Assembly: GCF_000321225.1 (NCBI RefSeq)
Contig: NW_004450583.1
Coordinates: 906,964-970,963, forward strand
Source: Odobenus rosmarus divergens
Taxonomy: Eukaryota; Chordata; Mammalia; Carnivora; Odobenidae
DNA length: 64,000 bases
Direction: 5' to 3'
The notes below the pieces were generated by a model. It did no database searches. It saw nothing but the letters and a program-made list of their open reading frames with translations, and was not told where the DNA came from. Below, piece after piece: positions 11,619-23,636 of this stretch (its first letter is position 1; every line of letters begins with the position of its first letter). Made by a program: the position numbers and the translations under genes.

Positions 11619-12154
11619 AACCCCTGGGGAATACATAGACATAGGAATAAAGAGAGAGAATATTTAACCTGGGTTGGTATCTTCTTTTTAATCATGGTAA
11701 AATATATGTAACATAAAATTTACTACTTAATGCTTTTGGTTTTCTTTTTAAGAGAATATGTGTGGTTGTATGCATTGCAGGGAAGGTGCTGGTTAGTGAG
11801 AAGTGAGAAGGAAAGACAGGTTTCCTGTGTCCCTGATCAGCTTCTGTCATGCTGCCTTCATTCACTCTGCTTGCTCAGCTAAGGTCTCATGACCAAGCAG
11901 GGTAATTCACTGCCTCTTGGAGTCAGTCCCTTCATTGCCTGTGGGTGATTCTCCAGCCCCCTGAAGTCAGGTGAGATCTGATGACAGGAGCTCCTATGAG
12001 CTCTAGAAGTGTCACTGAATCTAGATCCCACTCTGTTCCCTCACTACCACAACACACACATTCAACCTTGCCTGTGACTATCTCTACTCCTGAAGCTCTT
12101 CTTTTCATCAGCAGCCATGGGAAAGACCAGGATTACAAATTCAGTAAGAGGTTT

Positions 12155-12331
12155 GTTTGTTTGTTTGAGGGAGACGGGGAAAGGGGCAGAGGGAGAGGGA
12201 GAGAGAGAATCTTAAGCAAGCTCCGTGCCCCGCGCCAAGCCCAAAGTGGGGCTTGACCTCACAACCCTGATACCATGACCTGAGCCGAAATCAAGAGTCA
12301 GGTGCTTAACCAACTGAGCTACCCAGGCACC
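12155..12331 (-). mobile_element. CAN-SINE, older
   Basis: Diverged minus copy with an imperfect TSD, TTCAGTAAGAGGTTT (12140-12154) against TTCAGCAAGGGTTT (12332-12345). Confidence 0.85.
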
Positions 12332-12879
12332 TTCAGCAAGGGTTTTAAAGGGCAGTCCCAGGACAGCAGTAGTGACATCAGTTTTGCTCTCCAGAGTGTT
12401 AACATGTCTGCATTTCTAGGCTCACTTGGGCAGTTGGTTCTTTATTTGGCTCCAACACCAACACCAGTGCCATCTGGAGAAGGAAGGAACTCATAGCTCT
12501 TAAATACCTACACTGGAGCAGAAGCCAAGGATCACCGAAAAACCTGTCCCTGATAATGCCAGTGGTGAGAAATAATTGAGTACCTACTGCGTGCTTGGCA
12601 TGATGCTCCCAGCAAGACACCCACGCCTCTTGGAGACCAGCAGAGGGCTCAGGACTCAGCCAAGTGCAGGTTCCCTGAGCTATAGCTTTTTAAGGGGAAG
12701 AGAAATCTGGATAAATTACAGTGGGTGACTCATTCTCCCTCTTCCTGGAAGCCCAGTCAACCCCAGATTTTATTGTCCTAAAATCAGGTTAAAATAAACA
12801 CCACAAACATTTATGCAAAGAGTGGTCTGGAAAGATAATACAGTAGTTATCTTTGAGTGGTGGATTAAGGTTGATATTT

Positions 12880-13142
12880 CCCTCTTTCTTGTACTTTTTA
12901 AAGCAGACTCTGTAATAAACACATGGCCTTTGGAGAGCAAGCACTTGGGTTCAAATCTCAACTTTGCTGTGTACTGGCTATGTGATTTTGGGCAACTTAC
13001 TTCACCTGTATGAACTTTCATCTTATTATCTGTAAATGGGGATGATAACAAACCTACCTGAGTAAAATGATGCGCATTAAGTGCTTTCACATGGTGTCTC
13101 ATGCAAAGAAAATACTCCATGAACAGGTGCAGTTATTGTTAT
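12880..13142 (+). mobile_element. MIR
   Basis: MIR core 'tgtgattttgggcaacttacttcacctgtatgaac' with 'atctgtaaatggggatgataac' downstream. Confidence 0.8.
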
Positions 13143-15211
13143 ATTTCTCTATTGTTTGATATTTTTCAACAAACACATTTTTAAAATAAAAATAATAAAG
13201 AGTTTTTTAATTAAAAAAACAAAACAAAACACAAGGACAGCCCTGAAAGGGAAGAGAGTTTGTAAGGGGGCATGTGGAGCCTTAGGGGGTGTGGGTCAAA
13301 GGGGGGCGGGGCTTAGCCACGGAGCTGGAGTTAGGGGTTGAATTGGACTGTGAGCCTTTCTTTTTTGGCCTCCAGCTGAGGAGCCACCTCTTTCTGCTCT
13401 GGGTCACTGCCCCTGGCACCCTAAGCTCAGAGAGAAGAACAATTGCCCCAGTTAGCTCTACTCTGGCAACATCTCTGATTCTAGAGAATCCCAGTGCATA
13501 CCGGCTACCAGAGGGTTTCTTGCCATGATGTGGGTACAGGGTGACCTGACTGGCTCAGCACAAAGCTCCTATCATTTCATCTCCTGTTCTGATATGCTGT
13601 GTCTGTGAGTACTGCTTTAAAAACCTCTAAAGTTTGGCCCCCTGAAATCACACCTCTCTAGTCCCTGGTGCTGGTGATTCATTTCACGTTTGAGAAGACA
13701 TTCGCTATGTAATCATCAAGAGAGCTCTAGAAAAGGGACGTAGTCCTTAGAGGTGGCATCCTCCCTCCCTTCTCTGGGGTGGTTCTTTTTCCTTTAAGTG
13801 GATGCTTGCTCTGGCTCTCTATGCCTGGCCTGGCACTCAGCACAAACTGTGGGTTTTGCCTTTTGTCACACTGAGCATGCCTCCTGCAATCGAGGCTGGG
13901 GCACACATTCTCCCATATTTGGGAGTAAGCTGGAGACTTGGCGGCATGTGGGTTTCTGTTTAAAATTCCAAAGCCAGCGGGGTGTATATTATCCATTTCC
14001 TCAAATCCAACATGCTGTAAAGCATGAGTCAGAGTCAGATAAGCTCCTTCCCAGGGGAAGTTGTGTCAGTTGGTTAGTGAATGTAATTAAACAAGGATAA
14101 TGTTCACTGGCATTAGCTGCAGATTAATGCAGAGGAAAACAAAATCTCCATCTTGAGCATACAATCTTCCTGCCAAGATAGGACAACTTCTCCAAGTGTC
14201 ACTGGTCAGAGAAGGCAGTCCAAACTTAAGGCAATTTGAAGGGCATAGAAAGACCCCTCCATCAATAGTCTCCTTCCACATAAATGTATAATGCAGATGT
14301 CAGGACCTTTGGAGAGGAGGGATGTATATTCTGATTATTTTTAAGGTATTTTGTGAGGAGGGTTACATGTTAGCCAGTCTCAGTGAGGGTTATTTTATCT
14401 GATTTAATCCATCATCATCACTCAGGGCCAGGTGGTTGAAAGCCGACTCTGAAGGAATGGAACATGGGACAGATAAAATTTGATAAGCACTGGGAATGAT
14501 ATTCAGCTTATTGTGCTTTGCATACCAATGGGTCTTTTGGGAGGGAAGTTAGGAAATGAGGGGTGTGTCTAGAGGACATTGGAAATCCATGGTTTCTATT
14601 GCACACTTTCGCCTAGACAAGCCCTTTTCCAAAACATGGAAATCACAGAATAGAAAGTCAATTCTGGAAAGGCTGTTGGAGGTCATTTAGTCCAACCCCT
14701 CTTCGAAGAAGAACAAATTGAGGTCCCCCCAGAGAGGTTAAGTCATTTGTCCAAGTTCACCGAGCAAGTTAGTGGCAGAGTTGAGACTTAATTCGCCTCT
14801 TTTCATCTCTCTACCAAGCTGCTCCGGGAACCGTAAGAGCTAACACTCAGGCTGACCTCACTGGCCCATCCTGCAAATATCCACTTGGTCCTGCCTTTTC
14901 CAAATATAACCTCTGCACAGGGGAGGAGAAGCAATGCTAAACCTTATCTGAGAAACTAACGCATCCTGCCACTAAGGTCCCTCCTGCCTTGAACAGCATA
15001 AATAATTCCAAAATGTATTTTTTCTTCGTTTCAGTAACAAGTGTGCTACATTTCATACAACTGAGAAACAAAGCTTACTGTTAACTAGAACAGTCTCTGG
15101 GGTTAAAGAAAAAGGGATTCGTGAATGTTCTTTTAGCTATCTGATGAAGCATTCCCTCCCCCACCCTCCCCCCACCTTCCACTTGACCAAAGTCAGTGAT
15201 CAAGTATATTT
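13143..15211. other. Repeat-poor 2-kb stretch, no gene recognised
   Basis: Contains only the MIR-family fragment at 14640-14830. G-rich at 13258-13340. A candidate for conserved non-coding sequence, untestable by eye. Confidence 0.5.
14640..14830 (-). mobile_element. MIR-family fragment
   Basis: 'ggaggtcatttagtccaacccc' and 'gagaggttaagtcatttgtccaag', as in MIR3/MIR minus copies. Confidence 0.7.
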
Positions 15212-15226
15212 AGAAATATGCTTGAT

Positions 15227-15458
15227 CATGGGGTGCCTGGGTGGCCCTGTTGGTTAAGTGGCCGACTCTTGATTTCAGCTCAGTTCATGATCTCAGGGTC
15301 CTGGGATTGAGCCCTGCGTCGGGCTCTGCCCTGGGCAGGGGAGTCGGCTTCAGGATTCTCTCTCCTTCTGCCCCTCCCCCTGCTTGCTTGCTTGCAAGCG
15401 CTTGTGTTCTCTCTTCTCTCTCAAACAAACAAATAAATCTTCAAAAAAAAAGAAAGAA
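15227..15458 (+). mobile_element. CAN-SINE, older subfamily
   Basis: Plus copy with TSD AGAAATATGCTTGAT (15212-15226) and AGAAATATACTTGAT (15459-15473), 14 of 15. Confidence 0.9.
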
Positions 15459-16018
15459 AGAAATATACTTGATTTTTTTGGTCACTTCTCTGTGTTTCAG
15501 TGTTTTCAAGTGCCCCTTCTGATGTAGGTCAAAGCGTTTTGTTTTTCTTAAATGTGATATTGAAGTCTTTCTGCCCAGATAGCATGGAAAAGACTTTTCC
15601 AAATAAGGAAGTTTTGCTGCAGTGTGTGGGACTCAAGCAACAGCCGCTGCTGCCGTCCTAACTTAGTCAAATACAGTAGCTCTACTCTCCATGAAGCCAG
15701 GAAGCATTTAGGGACCCATTAGCCTTTTGCACAGCTGAACCATTGGGGTTGGGGGGTGCTGCCAGCAGGTGGTTGTGGCAACCAGGGACACTACACGGAA
15801 AAAAAAATTGTAGAGAAGGCAAAATTTGGTTTCAGCACACGTCTGCTCTCCACATTCCCTCCTTCCCAGCCCCAGCATCCTGAAAGTGTTTATTCTCTAT
15901 TCAGGACAGAAAGTGGATGCTTTGATGTTTTGCAGTCAGATAGCTAGGAGTTAAAATCCCAGCTCTCCACATATAATGTGACCTTCAGTAAGTTATTTAA
16001 CTTTTTTAGACTTTTCCC

Positions 16019-16035
16019 TCTTTCTTTCTTTCTTT

Positions 16036-16096
<61 letters not shown>

Positions 16097-16291
16097 TTTT
16101 TTAAAGATTATTTATTTATTTAGAGACAGCATGAGTGGGGAGGGGCAGAGGGAAGAAAGAGAATCCCAAGCAGTCTCCTCACTGAGCACAGAGATGGACA
16201 AATGGCTTGATTGATCTCATGACCCTGAGATCATGACCTGAGCCCAAATCAAGAGTCAGGCACTTAACGGACTGAGTCATCCAGGTGCCCT
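16019..16291 (-). mobile_element. CAN-SINE with long (CTTT)n tail
   Basis: Minus copy whose poly-A side has expanded to about 80 bases of CTTT repeats at 16019-16100. The head 'tcatccaggtgccc' ends at 16291. Confidence 0.88.
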
Positions 16292-16324
16292 TAGCCTCTT
16301 CCATTTCTTTTAAAGTAAAAATGA

Positions 16325-16501
16325 GGGTCTCCTGGGTGGCCCAGTTGCTTAAGCATCTGCCTTCGGCTCAGGTCATGATCCCAGGGTCCTGCTCAGCAGG
16401 GAGTCAGCTTCTCCCTCTCCCTCTGCCTCTGCCCTTCCTCCTGTTTGTGCCCTTGTTCTCTCTCTCTAATAAATAAATGAAATCTTTAAAAAAAATAAAA
16501 A
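16325..16501 (+). mobile_element. CAN-SINE with internal deletion
   Basis: Plus copy missing about 25-30 bases between 'agggtcctg' and 'ctcagcaggg'. TSD TAAAGTAAAAATGA (16311-16324) and TAAAGTAAAATTGA (16502-16515), 13 of 14. Confidence 0.9.
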
Positions 16502-16548
16502 TAAAGTAAAATTGATACTGCTTATCTCTTGGCATTGTTATGAGCAGT

Positions 16549-16594
16549 AAATAACCTAATAAATATGCAGTAAATAACCTAATAATGTAATACA
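16549..16594 (+). repeat. Short tandem duplication
   Basis: 'agtaaataacctaataaatatgc' is followed directly by 'agtaaataacctaataatg', a ~23-base duplication. Confidence 0.8.
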
Positions 16595-17706
16595 TACTAA
16601 TATCCCAATTCCCCTTCTTAGGCTCTAAAATTACTTGTTTTCCATCCTTTTTAAAGTACCTCCTCTGCTACCAGAACACCTTCATCTGTACTTAACCAAG
16701 GGTGAAGAGGAAAGTGTGATTATTAAAATAATTTGTGCTAAGGTATGAGTGACTACAGTAAAAATTTATTAGCCCATATGAATTTCTGACTTCTGTAACC
16801 TGGGATGTTGTTGTAAGTGAAATGAAGAATTTCCTTGCAGTAATGAAGACATAATTTCTTTTGTAATGCTCCTTAATTTATACCACTATACCTTGCTCCA
16901 CCTGCCCCTAAAGCCTACTCAGCCTTTTAGGGTGAGAAGAGCAAGTGCTCCATAAGAAGTCTCTACAATTCTGGAAACTTGATAAACAGGATCATTTTTT
17001 TTTTTTCCCTTCTAGATAGAAGAATGCTCATCACCATATTTTCAGAAATGTTGAAAAACACATACTCTTTTAGACTGCTAAGTTCAGATCATAATATAGT
17101 GAGAATCTTTGACAGAAGTTTCTTACCTGAACAGTAAGGGCCTGTTCCCAAGGTCATACCCAAACAGAACAACAATTAACCCAAGACCAAGTAGATCTTA
17201 AGATAGCCTTGATGTAAAATGGTGCAGCCACTTTGGAAAAACAATCTGGCAGTTTCTCAGAAGGTTAAACATATGGCCCAGTAATTCCACTCCAGGTATA
17301 CACCCCAATATAAACGAAAACATATATTTACACAAAAACTTGCACATGAATGTTCATAGCAGCATTATTCACAATAGCTAAGAAGTAGAAACAACCCAAA
17401 TGTCCATTAACTAATGAATGGATAAACAAAACATGGCACATCTGTACAATAGAATATTATTCAGCCATAAAAAGAAAGGAAGTACTGATACAAGCTGCAA
17501 CATGGATGAACTCTGAAAACATTATGATAAATGAAAAAAGTCTGACACAAAAGGCCACATATTATATGATGCCATTTATATGAAATTTCCAGAATAGGCA
17601 AATTCATAGAGACAGAAAAAAGATTAGTAGTTGCCTAGGGCTGGGAGAAAAGAGGAGTTCTTACTCATTTGTTTTGTTTTGTTTCTATGATTCTTTTAAT
17701 TATTTT

Positions 17707-17905
17707 TTTTTTAAAGATTTTATTTATTTATTTATTTGAGAGAGAGAGAGAATGAGAGATAGAGAGCACGAGAGGGAAGAGGGTCAGAGGGAGAAGCAGA
17801 CTCCCCGCTGAGCAGGGAGCCCGATGTGGGACTCAATCCCGGGACTCCAGGATCATGACCTGAGCCGAAGGCAGTCGCTTAACCAACTGAGCCACCCAGG
17901 CGCCC
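17707..17905 (-). mobile_element. CAN-SINE
   Basis: Full-length minus copy. TSD GATTCTTTTAATTATTTT (17689-17706) and GATTTTTTTAATTATTTT (17906-17923), 17 of 18. Confidence 0.93.
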
Positions 17906-17923
17906 GATTTTTTTAATTATTTT

Positions 17924-18137
17924 AACAATTTTATTTATTTATTTATTTGAGAGAGAGAGAGAATGAGAGATAGAGAGCACGAGAGGGGAGATAGAGAGCA
18001 CGAGAGGGAAGAGGGTCAGAGGGAGAAGCAGACTCCCCGCTGAGCAGGGAGCCCGATGCGGGACTCGATCCCAGGACCTTGGGACCATGACCAGAGCTGA
18101 AGGCAGGTGCTTAACGACTGAGCCACCCAGGTGCCCT
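17924..18137 (-). mobile_element. CAN-SINE with 21-bp tandem duplication
   Basis: Minus copy whose GA-rich body holds a perfect 21-base tandem duplication at 17967-17987 and 17988-18008. It adjoins an older SINE on the right and probably inserted into its tail. Confidence 0.9.
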
Positions 18138-18298
18138 GAGGGAGAAAGAGAATCTTAAGCAGGCTTCACGCCCAGGGTGGAGCCTGATGAGGAGCCTGAT
18201 GAGGAGCCTGATGAGGAGCTCGAGCTCACAATCCTGAGATCCTGGCCTGAGCTGAAACCAAGAGCCAGTGCTTAACAGACTGAGCCACGTAGGTGCCC
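18138..18298 (-). mobile_element. Older CAN-SINE with 12-bp triplication
   Basis: Diverged minus copy ('cttaagcaggcttcacgcc' body, head 'gagccacgtaggtgccc'). The unit GGAGCCTGATGA is repeated three times without error at 18179-18214. Confidence 0.85.
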
Positions 18299-18712
18299 AT
18301 TTTAATAATTTTAGATGCTAGAAAATTCTGTATCTTCTCAATTCCAATCTTTTGAGTTATAAAATATAAATTTCCCAAATTAAAAAAACATTAAAATCCT
18401 TAATTTTGAGATAAGACAAAACACAATTACAAAATTTAAAAATTAGACCACTATGTACAGTTTGAGCTTTCCTTCTAATCTGTCTCTTTTGCTTTAGTCG
18501 GATAAATTTAAATACATTTTTGGTAAGCTTTGTGGTCATTATGTAAAAAGGAGTGTTGTTAATGCGTATGGAGTTCTTATTTAGAGTGATGAAAATGTAA
18601 AATTCATGTGGTAAGGATTGCACAACTCTGTGACTATATTAAAAATCAATGAATTGTACACTTTAAATGGGTAAATTGCATAGTATATAAACTATATCTC
18701 AACAAAGCTGTT

Positions 18713-18716
<4 letters not shown>

Positions 18717-18743
<27 letters not shown>
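18717..18743 (+). repeat. (GA)n microsatellite
   Basis: About 13 GA units at the 3' end of an old L1M. Confidence 0.95.
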
Positions 18744-18747
<4 letters not shown>

Positions 18748-19692
18748 TAGCCTCAAGAAAAGTACTTGTTACCTTGTAGGTACTTACAGGTTGGTTGGCT
18801 AAAGGCTATAGGACTCCTGAGGTCTAGAAAATGGCCCTGGTATCCATTTGGAGATCTTAGTGAGTGGCCACTAGTTGAGTCCAAGCATTGGTGGGAGGAG
18901 CTGGGTTGAGAACCTCATAAGCTCCTCATTTTGCATGCCGGATCTTTTGATCAGAAACATAAATAAAACAACAAAAAACAGGCCAGAAAATGGCTTCTAG
19001 AATACATCTAAACAGTTATTTCTAGTATTGCTGCTGTTTTCTCTTAAAAATCAAATTTCTCTTTAGGCCCTGTAAATAGAACAAGACTTATTAGAAGGAT
19101 ATTATTATTTAAGATTGGAGTCACAAGAGAACTCATATAGTTACTAATTCCATAGGCAATGAATTAAAATGGAATGCTCAAATCAACCAAAGGGAAATGA
19201 GACAGGATCTTGGGAAAGATGCTAGATTATTAACAGAGTTCTTTTACACTAAAAAAAAAGCCTTAGGGGTCAACATGAAATTTAGTTGTAATTGGTTTGC
19301 TTCAAAGATCTAAATGACCAATGGAATATTAAAAGGAACTCTTTGTAGATTAGGAAATTTAATACTGCTAGTAGTTGTTTCAGGATCAATTTTGGTAAAA
19401 ATGGTACCATGACTTCATGAATTTTTGTGTCCAGGAAATTTATAAAATGGAAACAAATAAATAAAGCATAATTCAGACCTTGTCAGCAACCTCCATTTTC
19501 TCTGAAACACTGAGAGAGCAGGGTGAAATTTTCCAGCTCAAAGCATGATTTGATAATTTAAGAATGCATTTAAATTAGTAAACACTCAAAATTAAGGTTG
19601 ATTTTATACATTTAAAAATTGTTTTGGAATTTCAAAAGCAATGCATGCTCATTATAAAAATATATATAAATATATATATAAATTTAAAAATA
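18744..19692. other. AT-rich single-copy stretch
   Basis: No gene and no clear repeat recognised. Confidence 0.5.
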
Positions 19693-19703
19693 TAATAATG
19701 CAG

Positions 19704-19886
19704 GGGCACCTGGGTGGCACAGTTAGTTAAGCAACTAAATCTTGGTTTCGGCTCAGGTCCTGATCTCAGGGTCGTAAGATCAAGCCCCATCTCAGCTCCA
19801 TGCGCTGCTTAAGTTTCTCTCTCCTTCTCTCTCTGCCCCTCCTGCTGCTCTCTCTAAAATAAATAAATAAACCTTTTTAAAAAATG
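19704..19886 (+). mobile_element. CAN-SINE, older
   Basis: Plus copy with TSD TAATAATGCAG (19693-19703) and TAAGAATGCAG (19887-19897). Confidence 0.88.
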
Positions 19887-19914
19887 TAAGAATGCAGCAG
19901 TATATAAATTATTA

Positions 19915-22080
19915 CTAATAATTACTAACAATACATGCTTACAAAGTACCCAGCACTAGGTTTAGAGGTATCTGATTTAATCCTCACAATCACCTGATAA
20001 GGTAGTTATGATATTTTCCTCCACTTTGCAGACAAGGAAGGTGAGGTTCAGAGAGGTTAAGTAACTTGCTCAAGGTCACATACCTTGTGAATGGGAGAAT
20101 CAGTATTTGATTTTTTTTTTTTTTTTACTGCAGCACTTTATTTTCCTCACGCATTAAGGCGTTGCTGGGGCCTAATGTTCTCACATGATGGTAGAAAACC
20201 AAAATTTGTTGATGTCTCTTAAATAATTGAGAATTGTGTATAAAAACCTTACATAAATTAAAAGGATGAATAAATTTACAGTTGGAAATACAAACCATTT
20301 TCCAGCTCAAGGCAACTAACAACACACTGTGCTTTGGCAGGAAAACATCTGGTAAGAAAGGAGAGTGGGTTTACCTAAGGCTCTCACCTTCCCAACCCTG
20401 TCAGACTGGCAAGACAGAAATGACAACTGTTTCAGGACTCTTGCCAGCCTCTAAAGAAATCCTGAAATAGGCAGCTCTTACACATTAATACCCTGCACAG
20501 ATCAAGAACCTCATGGTCTTGCAGATTCTCAAGTCAATGGATTTCTCTTCCATAAACATGTTCTCAACCTCAGGACAAAGTGACTGAGCACATGTGCTAA
20601 GGGTTTAAATCAAAGATATGTACAGGGTATTAAACATACCAACGGAATAGTTAACTTGGATACAAGATCAAGATCAGCAACAAGTTCTACAATCCAGTGC
20701 TGATATCAGATACAAGCTTCAGGGACAAATTTCTTCTCAAAGGCTGATTCCAGTGTCCTGAGTTTAGTATGAGGTGTATACATTTGCCAGGGCAAATTTA
20801 TACTCCGGAGTTCATTCATGCAGCAAATGCTACACAGCTGCTCGCAGTCCACTTAGAAGCATTCCTGGTGGATGATGGAGGGGCCCAACTCATCATACTC
20901 GGGCTTGCTGATCCACATCTGCTGGAAGGTGGACAGTGAGGCTAGCATGGAGCCCCTGATCCACATGGAGTACTTGAGTTCAGGAGGAGAGATGATCTTG
21001 ATCTTCACCATGCTGGGCGCCAGAGCTGTGATATCCCTCTGCATCCTGTCTGCAATTCTGGGGTACATGGTGGTCCCGCCAGACAGCACTGTGTTAGCGT
21101 AGAGGTCCTTCCGGATGTTGACGTCACACTTCATGATGGAGTTGAAGGTGGTCTCGTGGATGTCACAGGACTTCAATACCCAGGAAGCAAGGCTGGAAGA
21201 GCACCTTGGGACTGTGGAAACCCTCGTTGCCACTGGTGATCACCTGCCCATCTGGCAGCTCATAGCTCTTCTCCAGGAAGGAGGAGGACGAGGTGACGGC
21301 CATCTCCTGCTCGAAATCCAAAGCGATGTAGCAGAGCTTCTCCTTGATGTCATGCACGATTTCCCACTCAGCGGTGGTGGTGAAGCTGTGTCCACCCTCC
21401 GTGAGGATCTTCAGGAGGTAGCTCATCAGGTCCTGTCCAGTCAGGTCCAGACACAGGATGGCGTGGGGCAAGGCATGCCCCTCGTAGATGGGCACAGTGT
21501 GGGTGACCCCATCCTCAGAATCCATGACAATACCAGTGGTGTGGCCAGAAGCATATAGGGACAGCACAGCCTGGGTGGCCACATACATGGCTGGAGTGTT
21601 GAAGGTCTCTGTGATCTGAGTCATCTCATGGTTGGCCTTGGGGTTCAGGGGGCCTTGGTCAGCAGCACGGGGTGCTCCTTGGGGACCATGCTCAGAAGGT
21701 GTGGTGCCAGATCTTCTCCATGTCGTCCCCATTGGTGATAATGCTGTGTTCGATGGGGTTCTTGAGGGTCAGGATGCCCCACTTGCTCTGGGTCTCATCA
21801 CCCACGTAGGGATCCTTTTGGCCCATGCCCACCATATAACACCCTGATGTCGGGGCTGCCAGATGATGGACAGGAACACGGCTGGGGGGGGGTGTCATCC
21901 CCTGCAAAGTCCGCCTTGCACCTGCCAGAGCCATTGTCAATGACAAGCGCTGGGATCTCCTTTTCCATTGAGGTCGGTGAAGGTGGTGGGAGAACGCAGA
22001 GCACCGGCTGGCGGCCACGAGTGAGCTAGAATCAGGATTTTAAAAACCATGCAGTTGCATTCAACGTCTAAGCTCTTAAA
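19915..22080 (-). mobile_element. MIR split by the ACTG1 retrocopy
   Basis: Left part 19915-20108 ('gaggttcagagaggttaagtaacttgctcaagg') and right part 22028-22080 ('ttaaaaaccatgcagttgcattcaacg') join into one MIR across the retrocopy. Confidence 0.75.
20109..22027 (-). pseudogene. ACTG1: ACTG1 (cytoplasmic gamma-actin) processed pseudogene
   Basis: This is a full-length intronless copy of a gamma-actin mRNA. The coding-equivalent part is 20853-21968. The 5' UTR remnant lies to its right and a 3' UTR of about 740 bases to its left, ending in a poly-T run at 20110-20127 (the poly-A tail on the other strand). The N-terminus reads [15 protein letters not shown], and the Glu-rich start with Ile at position 10 marks gamma rather than beta actin. 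The 3' UTR also matches ACTG1 as I recall it. Recognisable actin blocks include [57 protein letters not shown] and [19 protein letters not shown] stretches, but they fall in three or more frames. Several small indels and many substitutions are therefore present and no actin can be made. TSDs AGAATCAGTATTT (20096-20108) and AGAATCAGGATTT (22028-22040) match at 12 of 13 positions, so L1-mediated retroposition is clear. The copy landed inside a MIR element. Confidence 0.95.
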
Positions 22081-22249
22081 CTCCTTTATCCTTTAAGTAA
22101 AGGTCCCATCAACTTCTCTAATCGTCTTCCCCCAAATTAACTATTATTTACTATTCACTGTAGATTAGAAAGGTAAAGTTTAATAACTGGAAAATAACCA
22201 TTAGCTTTCTCATGAAAATATCAGTGAATCAGATATATTATAAAAGATA

Positions 22250-22345
22250 TGAAATTAATTGTATGTATACCTGTAATTAAATATAATTAATCACATAAAA
22301 TTAATTAAATATATATAATTAATATATTATAAAATATATTTAAGT
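22250..22345. repeat. AT-rich low-complexity tract
   Basis: Nearly pure A/T with TTAATTAAATATA-like repeats, between the ACTG1 retrocopy and an L1M. Confidence 0.8.
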
Positions 22346-22860
22346 ATTCATGGACCCAGATGTCAACCCAAGAGAAATGAAAACTCATGTCTACATAAAA
22401 ACATGTATGTGAATAGCAGCATTATTCATAATAGCCAAAAAGTGGAAACAATTCAAATGTCCATGAACTGTTGATTGATAAGCAAAATGTGGTATACCCA
22501 CACAATGGAAGATTATCAGCAATAAAAAGGAATGAAGTACTAATACATGCTATCCTATGGATGAACATTGGAAACATGCTAATTGAAAGAAGCCAATCAT
22601 AAAGGACCACATACTGTATAATTCCACTTAGGAGAATTCTCCAGAATAGGTAAATCAATAGAGACAGAATATACATTAGTGGTACCTAGGCCTGGGGTTA
22701 GAGGTGTGTACTAGGAAGTGACTGAGAAAAGGTAAGTTTCTTTTGGGGATGATGAACATATTCTAAAAGTGATTGTGGTGATGGTTTCACAACTCTGTAA
22801 ACATATTAAAAACCATTGAGATGTATACTTTAAATGTATGAATTTTATAGCATTTAAAGT
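22345..22860 (+). mobile_element. Old L1M 3' end
   Basis: Contains 'gaatagcagcattattcataatagcc', 'gtccatgaactgttgattgat' and the terminal 'gtatactttaaatg' block of L1MA/MB 3' UTRs. Non-coding. Confidence 0.8.
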
Positions 22861-23164
22861 AATTCTCATTACAGCTGCTGAGACTTCATGACAGTGAAAG
22901 GACATTATGATCAAAATCCATTGGGTTATTTCAATCTGTTCTTGAAATCTAAAGAATTAATAAAAATATAATCAAGAACACCATAAATCAAGGTAGGTAG
23001 TGTGCTGCTCAGATGTGACAAGGTTTTGATGAGAAGAGAAAGCAGATGTTTTAAAACCACAAGAAACAACCACAAAGTTACATAAATGGTCAGAAAAAAA
23101 GGAAGAAAGAAAACTTATACAAGAATCTGTAACACGTCTCAGCTTTAGTTTAGTTTGCATTTGT
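22861..23164. other. No gene recognised
   Basis: Short single-copy-looking stretch between an L1M and a SINE. Confidence 0.5.
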
Positions 23165-23180
23165 TCATATTTGGATTTTA

Positions 23181-23379
23181 TTTATTTATTTTTAAAGATT
23201 TTATTTATTTATTTGACAGAGAGAGCAAGAGAGCACAAGCAGGGGGAACAGTAGAGGGAGAGGGAGAATCAGGCTCCCCCCCAAGCAGGGAGCCTGATGT
23301 GGGGCTCGATCCCAGCACCCTGGGATCATGACCTGAGCCAAAGGCAGGCACTTAACCATCTGAGCCACCCAGGCACCCC
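23181..23379 (-). mobile_element. CAN-SINE with perfect TSD
   Basis: Full-length minus copy. Perfect 16-base TSD TCATATTTGGATTTTA at 23165-23180 and 23380-23395. Confidence 0.95.
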
Positions 23380-23421
23380 TCATATTTGGATTTTAAAGAT
23401 GACTTCTTTAACATGGTTTTA

Positions 23422-23636
23422 TTTATTTTTATTTTTATTTAAGATTTTATTTATTTATTTGTCAGAGAGAGAGATTGAGAGAGAGAGAGAGAGAGAGCAC
23501 AAGCAGGGGGAGCAGCAGAGGGAGAAGCAGGCTCCCCACTGAGCAGGGAGCCCGATGCAGGATTCGATCCCAGGGCCCTGGGACATGACCTGAGCCAAAG
23601 GCAGACGCTTAACCAACTGAGCCAGCCAGGTGTCCC
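23422..23636 (-). mobile_element. CAN-SINE
   Basis: Minus copy with a (GA)n body. TSD TAACATGGTTTTA (23409-23421) and TAACATTATTTTA (23637-23649), 11 of 13. Confidence 0.9.

Larger units (their letters stand above)
11481..12879. other. Intergenic, no gene recognised
   Basis: Holds the G16 run, a scrap of L1M and one SINE. Otherwise single-copy. Confidence 0.5.
15474..17204. other. Intergenic with two SINEs
   Basis: Outside the SINEs at 16019-16501 the sequence looks single-copy. No gene recognised. Confidence 0.5.
17205..18716 (+). mobile_element. Old L1M 3' end split by a ~0.9-kb insertion
   Basis: L1M text at 17205 to about 17664 resumes at about 18550 ('gttaatgcgtatggagttctta') and ends in 'tatctcaacaaagctgttat' at 18716, followed by a (GA)n run. 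Between lie three SINEs and about 0.4 kb of unrecognised sequence. Confidence 0.8.

Noticed and set aside
21115..21558. Plus-strand 147-residue frame in the ACTG1 retrocopy
   Set aside because: It is the antisense shadow of conserved actin coding sequence.
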